NCBI GenBank assembly: GCA_015234495.1 | Contig: JADGMZ010000028.1 | Coordinates: forward strand, 1-7,680 | Length of the DNA: 7,680 nucleotides | Reading direction: 5' to 3' | From: Brevundimonas sp. | Lineage (GTDB): Bacteria > Pseudomonadota > Alphaproteobacteria > Caulobacterales > Caulobacteraceae | In this document: positions 7,522 to 7,680 of the stretch, piece by piece | How the letters are laid out: each line of letters begins with the position of its first letter | How positions within the stretch are numbered: the first letter of the stretch is position 1 | Program-made: the position numbers and the translations under genes | Notes under the pieces: model-generated | Told to the model about the DNA's origin: nothing | Database searches by the model: none | Seen by the model: the letters and a program-made list of their open reading frames with translations, nothing else

Positions 7522-7680
7522 CCACCGCGCGTATCGACGCCCGCTTCGCGGCGCTGAAGGCCGAGGGCCGGGCCGGCTTCGTGCCCTATGTCATGGCCGG
7601 CGATCCCTCGCGCGAGGCGGCGCTGGAGATCCTGCGCGGCCTGCCGGCGGCGGGCGCCGACATCATCGAACTGGGCATTC
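7518..7680 (+). CDS. trpA: Tryptophan synthase alpha subunit (partial, 5' end only)
   Basis: TrpA cleaves indole-3-glycerol phosphate to indole and glyceraldehyde 3-phosphate and passes the indole to TrpB. Only the first 54 codons are in the window. They show the conserved start of the barrel: [14 protein letters not shown] (5-18), [10 protein letters not shown] (21-30) and GADIIELGI (46-54), in which Glu51 corresponds to catalytic Glu49 of Salmonella/E. coli TrpA. The ATG at 7518 overlaps the stop of the preceding exported-protein gene (ATGA) and no ribosome site is visible in the GC-rich sequence before it, so initiation probably relies on coupling to that gene rather than to trpB as in most bacteria. 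The gene continues beyond the right edge. Confidence 0.96.
   Translation, partial: MTTARIDARFAALKAEGRAGFVPYVMAGDPSREAALEILRGLPAAGADIIELGI

Overview
The window is a stretch of a very GC-rich bacterial chromosome, most consistent with an alphaproteobacterium of the Caulobacter/Brevundimonas type. The grounds are the strong C/G bias at third codon positions, the split tryptophan pathway with a trpF-trpB-...-trpA cluster, and a Caulobacter-like -10 motif upstream of purH. The genus is an inference; there is no rRNA gene here to settle it.

Layout. Positions 1-843 carry, on the minus strand, the first 281 codons of a membrane protein of unknown function that runs off the left edge. A divergent intergenic region (844-1005) follows, with a weak candidate promoter and two mutually exclusive hairpins. 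Everything after that is on the plus strand: purH (1006-2610); a 197-bp gap filled by a palindromic element made of two inverted arms (about 2621-2777); a dienelactone-hydrolase family protein (2808-3563); an RsmC-like 16S rRNA guanine methyltransferase (3571-4482); an RsuA-type 16S rRNA pseudouridine synthase (4479-5213); trpF (5210-5848); trpB (5882-7096); a small exported protein of unknown function (7102-7521); and the start of trpA (7518 to the right edge).

How the genes fit together. PurH performs the last two steps of IMP synthesis and is set apart from the rest by the palindromic element. From 2808 on the genes are packed like one operon: a 7-bp gap, a GTGA overlap, an ATGA overlap, a 33-bp gap, a 5-bp gap and another ATGA overlap. 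This run joins three functions: an alpha/beta hydrolase, two enzymes that modify 16S rRNA, and the last three tryptophan enzymes (TrpF, TrpB, TrpA). No leader peptide, attenuator or trp operator is visible before trpF or trpB.

The most unusual points are the exported four-cysteine protein inserted between the two subunits of tryptophan synthase, the translational chaining of rRNA modification to tryptophan synthesis, the double-armed palindromic element after purH, and the truncated minus-strand membrane protein. I found no CRISPR array, tRNA, rRNA, insertion sequence or clear novel defence system.
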